Part shown: positions 61,746-64,000 of the stretch, piece by piece | Position numbering within the stretch: position 1 is the first letter of the stretch | Layout of the letters: every line of letters begins with the position of its first letter | NCBI GenBank assembly: GCA_003153935.1 | Contig: PMCA01000011.1 | Span: 34,499-98,498 of the forward strand | DNA from: Elusimicrobiota bacterium | GTDB taxonomy: Bacteria; CAYTYR01; UBA6262 | DNA length: 64,000 bases | Direction: 5' to 3' | Position numbers and translations under genes: made by a program | The notes under the pieces: model-generated | The model's input: the letters and a program-made list of their open reading frames with translations, nothing else | The model's database searches: none | Told to the model about the DNA's origin: nothing

Positions 61746-63176
61746 CTATCTAACTTCCTGCCAGGAAACCAGGTATACGCCCCGCACCCGTGGCAACCCC
61801 AGATCAATAAACCTGTTCGGATCGCTATTATAACGGCTGTGCGCGCGTTCATCATAGTTGAACGTCAGACCGCTGCGATATATTATGGCTTCATCTTTGG
61901 AGATAATTGAACCGTTAAACTGGACGTCGTAACCAGAGCGGCCGGCCCAGGCATGATTGGTGTAAAACAGGCCTTCAATTTTAGAGGTATAGTTTGAAGC
62001 TAAATCGCTATAATTGTTCACTCCCGCAGGCAAATTGCCAAAGGTAGTTACCGGCGTCTGTGTTTCCACGTCGGTCCAATTATAATTGCGCTCAATCACG
62101 CCATCTTCATTGGGGTCCGCACCCATATCAAATAAATATTGATCAGAGTACCACTGATCAGACCCGTTATATCCGTAATGATTATCCTTGGTATAATCGC
62201 CTAATATGATGTTACCCCTGGCGGCATAAGCCACCATATCGCAATTTTTATTAGCATCTACCCATTGGTCTTCGGTTTGGCCTGCCGCCGGCCGCGGGGT
62301 AGCGGGCGCGTTTTTGTATCCCAAATTATCGGCAACATAAATGTTCCTACCGGTATATAAGGTCCCTTTACCGGTAACCACTCCTTTAAGGATAACATCT
62401 CCTCTCACCACTACAGTACCGGTTATCTCAATAGGATGAGCAGAAGTGCCAACAAGTACTATGTTGCCGCTTTCACCGGCATCATCACCATAAACCTTGT
62501 CGATTACCGTGGCTCCGTTGATTGTCACCGTACCACTGGAAGTAAAAGCCTTGGATTCATAATAATCCAGAGACTGGAGATTAGGCATTGGTAACTGTTC
62601 AGAAAATTCATGTTGATGCGCCGGATTCCCACCCAGACCGCGGACTGGAGTACCATGGTCATCTATTTCTGCTCCGGCATAGATATCCCCTTCCACCTTG
62701 GGCCCATCAACAAAATCAAAACGCCCGTTGGAACGAACGTCGCCATAGGCTGTAATATCATGGCCCCAATACCAGCCCCAGTTATTAATGAAGTAACAAT
62801 AATCAAAGACCCGCGAAATAGGATCTTTTTCAATTACCGCTTTTATCTTCTTCGTAACATTAATGCTGGTACTGTTCATTAAGGCGGTAGAAAAGAGTTG
62901 GTAGCGGCTGCTGGTTAGCTGGGTAACTGCCACGCTGAATGACCCTACGCCTAACGGAGTATTATTCTCTCCTATATAGGCATCATTATTGGTGAACTCC
63001 CAGATGGCTTTTTCAATGCCACCGTCGGCGATATAAAGAGCTTCTACTGATTTTTGGCTACGCAGGGTGTTTTTGCTGTTGCTGTGGGAAAGAAAAACCA
63101 GGGTACTTCCTATCATAAAGATCAGCAGTAAAAACCCAAGCATGTAAACTGTGGTGAACCCTTTATTTTTTTTCAT
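61746..63176 (-). CDS. PilX-like minor pilin with beta-helix-like passenger domain
   Basis: 476 residues. The leader KKNKG precedes FTTVYMLGFLLLIFMIGSTLVFL with Tyr at +5, not Glu, as in PilX/GspK. ALYIADGGIEKAIWEFTNND follows. The large C-terminal part (about 135-476) is Gly/Asn/Asp-rich with stretches such as GTVTINGATVIDKVYGDDAG and GTVVVRGDVILKGVVTGKGT, suggesting a parallel beta helix. It would display a big domain on the pilus. It lies 9 bases before the next pilin gene. Confidence 0.82.
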   Translation of the reverse strand: MKKNKGFTTVYMLGFLLLIFMIGSTLVFLSHSNSKNTLRSQKSVEALYIADGGIEKAIWEFTNNDAYIGENNTPLGVGSFSVAVTQLTSSRYQLFSTALMNSTSINVTKKIKAVIEKDPISRVFDYCYFINNWGWYWGHDITAYGDVRSNGRFDFVDGPKVEGDIYAGAEIDDHGTPVRGLGGNPAHQHEFSEQLPMPNLQSLDYYESKAFTSSGTVTINGATVIDKVYGDDAGESGNIVLVGTSAHPIEITGTVVVRGDVILKGVVTGKGTLYTGRNIYVADNLGYKNAPATPRPAAGQTEDQWVDANKNCDMVAYAARGNIILGDYTKDNHYGYNGSDQWYSDQYLFDMGADPNEDGVIERNYNWTDVETQTPVTTFGNLPAGVNNYSDLASNYTSKIEGLFYTNHAWAGRSGYDVQFNGSIISKDEAIIYRSGLTFNYDERAHSRYNSDPNRFIDLGLPRVRGVYLVSWQEVR

Positions 63177-63192
63177 AGGCCACCTCCTTAGG

Positions 63193-63639
63193 TCAAATGC
63201 CCCTGGCGACCAAGCTAACGTATTCCATGTTGCGCTGGGCGCCGCGTTCTTCCCACACCACTTTTACCGATACCTGCTTCAATCCCTGATCTATAGCCGA
63301 AGCGGTTAATACTCCGCCCACCGTCTGCATATAAGTGACTTTAACTTGCCGGTTAAACATCAAGGACCCCTTCTGGGTTAATCCCTTGGTAACATCAACC
63401 GCCCAGACATCGGAGGTCCAGACCCCTTCCGGCAAAGAGTCATAATCCCGGTTCTTCAAGTCCTCCATTTTCGCCCTGGCAAAGTTACTGGCCAGGGTTT
63501 CAAATTCACTGGCTTTGGCCGACATGGTAACTGAGCCGAACAATTTCGCTACTACGATCATAGAGTAGCCAAGAAGCAGGATACCCAAGCAAATTTCTAT
63601 CAGGGTGAAACCACGTTTATTTTTGAAGCATTTTAACAT
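63193..63639 (-). CDS. PilV-like minor pilin
   Basis: 148 residues. The leader KNKRG precedes FTLIEICLGILLLGYSMIVVAKLF with Glu at +5. FARAKMEDLKNRDYDSLPEG after the helix is of the PilV/GspI type. It is the first gene of a long operon: GGAGG lies just ahead of the ATG and a promoter about 36 bases upstream. Confidence 0.88.
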   Translation of the reverse strand: MLKCFKNKRGFTLIEICLGILLLGYSMIVVAKLFGSVTMSAKASEFETLASNFARAKMEDLKNRDYDSLPEGVWTSDVWAVDVTKGLTQKGSLMFNRQVKVTYMQTVGGVLTASAIDQGLKQVSVKVVWEERGAQRNMEYVSLVARGI

Positions 63640-63674
63640 ATATCCTCCTGCCGATCAACTACTCCCCTAATATA

Positions 63675-63703
63675 AATATACCACTAAATCTCGTCTATAT
63701 CAA
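63675..63703 (-). promoter_or_regulatory. Promoter for the second minor-pilin operon
   Basis: TTGATA (63698-63703) and TATATT (63675-63680) are 17 bases apart on the minus strand. The predicted leader before the GGAGG site is short (about 20 bases). Confidence 0.7.
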
Positions 63704-63783
63704 TGTATCATTTACGGGGTATTGTACTCCAAGTAGAGGCTAAAAAGCAAGGATAATTGATAAATAAAATGGACAAAAAAATA

Positions 63784-63870
63784 CGGAGAGACAGGGATTC
63801 GAACCCTGGGTGAGGTCACCCCCACATACGCTTTCCAGGCGTACGCCTTCAACCACTCGGCCATCTCTCC
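63784..63870 (-). tRNA. tRNA-Ser (GGA)
   Basis: 87 bases with acceptor GGAGAGA, discriminator G, anticodon loop CTGGAAA (anticodon GGA), a long variable arm and T-loop TTCGAAT. CCA is not encoded. A U7 run follows on the minus strand without a clear stem. Confidence 0.96.
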
Positions 63871-63895
63871 ATTTAGGATATTGGTATTATATTAT

Positions 63896-63985
63896 TGGCG
63901 GAGGCGGAAGGATTTGAACCTTCGGTCCGGTTACCCGGACTCCGGTTTTCGAGACCGGTGCACTCAACCACTATGCGACGCCTCC
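63896..63985 (-). tRNA. tRNA-Ser (CGA)
   Basis: 90 bases including an encoded CCA, with acceptor GGAGGCG, discriminator G, anticodon loop CTCGAAA (anticodon CGA), a long variable arm and T-loop TTCAAAT. It lies 25 bases upstream of tRNA-Ser(GGA), so the two are probably transcribed together. Confidence 0.96.
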
Positions 63986-64000
63986 AAAGTTATTATCCAG

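Overview
This 64 kb window reads as one end-to-end, gene-dense stretch of a bacterial chromosome of medium GC content. Every gene I can support lies on the minus strand, so transcription runs from high to low coordinates. I see no phage, insertion sequence, plasmid or CRISPR signal. The organism looks diderm: it has a PilQ secretin, a FadL-like outer-membrane barrel and a full type IV pilus (T4P) assembly set. Yet much of the gene order is Firmicutes-like (tmk-holB-ricT-metG-tatD-3D/G5 protein; tilS-ftsH-folP; CdaA beside GlmS; gatC-gatA-gatB). A deep-branching diderm lineage, such as a Margulisbacteria/Saganbacteria-type candidate phylum or a diderm Firmicute, would fit. That placement is an inference, not something I can prove here.

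Layout in window order. 1-8.2 kb: glmS (cut by the window edge), pdxJ, the diadenylate cyclase cdaA, folP, folE, ftsH, tilS. 8.2-10.4 kb: a CAU-anticodon tRNA beside tilS, a PilZ protein, an outer-membrane barrel, tRNA-fMet and tRNA-Leu(UAA). 10.4-18.1 kb: an FtsB/DivIC-like protein, enolase, a hexose-phosphate mutase, a fused nucleotidyltransferase/mutase-like protein, a second PilZ protein and a secreted lamin-tail protein. 18.12-18.57 kb: the only long gene-free stretch, holding two strongly structured elements and a terminator. 18.6-28 kb: housekeeping genes (nucleotidase, pgi, rlmD-like, DUF1805, gatB, gatA, gatC, uvrD/pcrA).

28-36.9 kb is a chemosensory operon behind a good sigma-70-type promoter: cheW, cheR, cheY, cheB, cheA, an FtsA-like actin-fold protein with a long repeat-rich tail, two cheC genes, cheD and a second cheY. 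No chemoreceptor gene is present. 37-52 kb is a T4P operon that appears to start at a promoter upstream of a GAF-GAF-GGDEF protein. It continues through a hybrid histidine kinase and two response regulators, then pilB, pilC, a major-pilin candidate, three minor pilins, a pilM-pilN fusion, pilO, pilP and pilQ. 52-64 kb is a second long operon. It starts with four more minor-pilin-like genes and runs into tmk, holB, ricT, metG, tatD, a radical-SAM gene, a G5/3D-domain protein, a carbohydrate-binding-like protein and a coiled-coil membrane protein. It ends at a clear terminator. Two tRNA-Ser genes close the window.

Taken together, the accessory content points to surface motility or adhesion by T4P, steered by a dedicated Che array and probably by c-di-GMP. 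The c-di-GMP evidence is two PilZ proteins, an MshEN-type N-terminus on PilB, and a GGDEF protein whose active site is degenerate but whose I-site is intact. The most unusual items are the FtsA-like/Che linkage, the I-site-only GGDEF protein heading the pilus operon, a discoidin-like domain inside a minor pilin, a pilin with a 170-residue N-terminal extension, the PilM-PilN fusion, and the structured 18.2-18.5 kb region.
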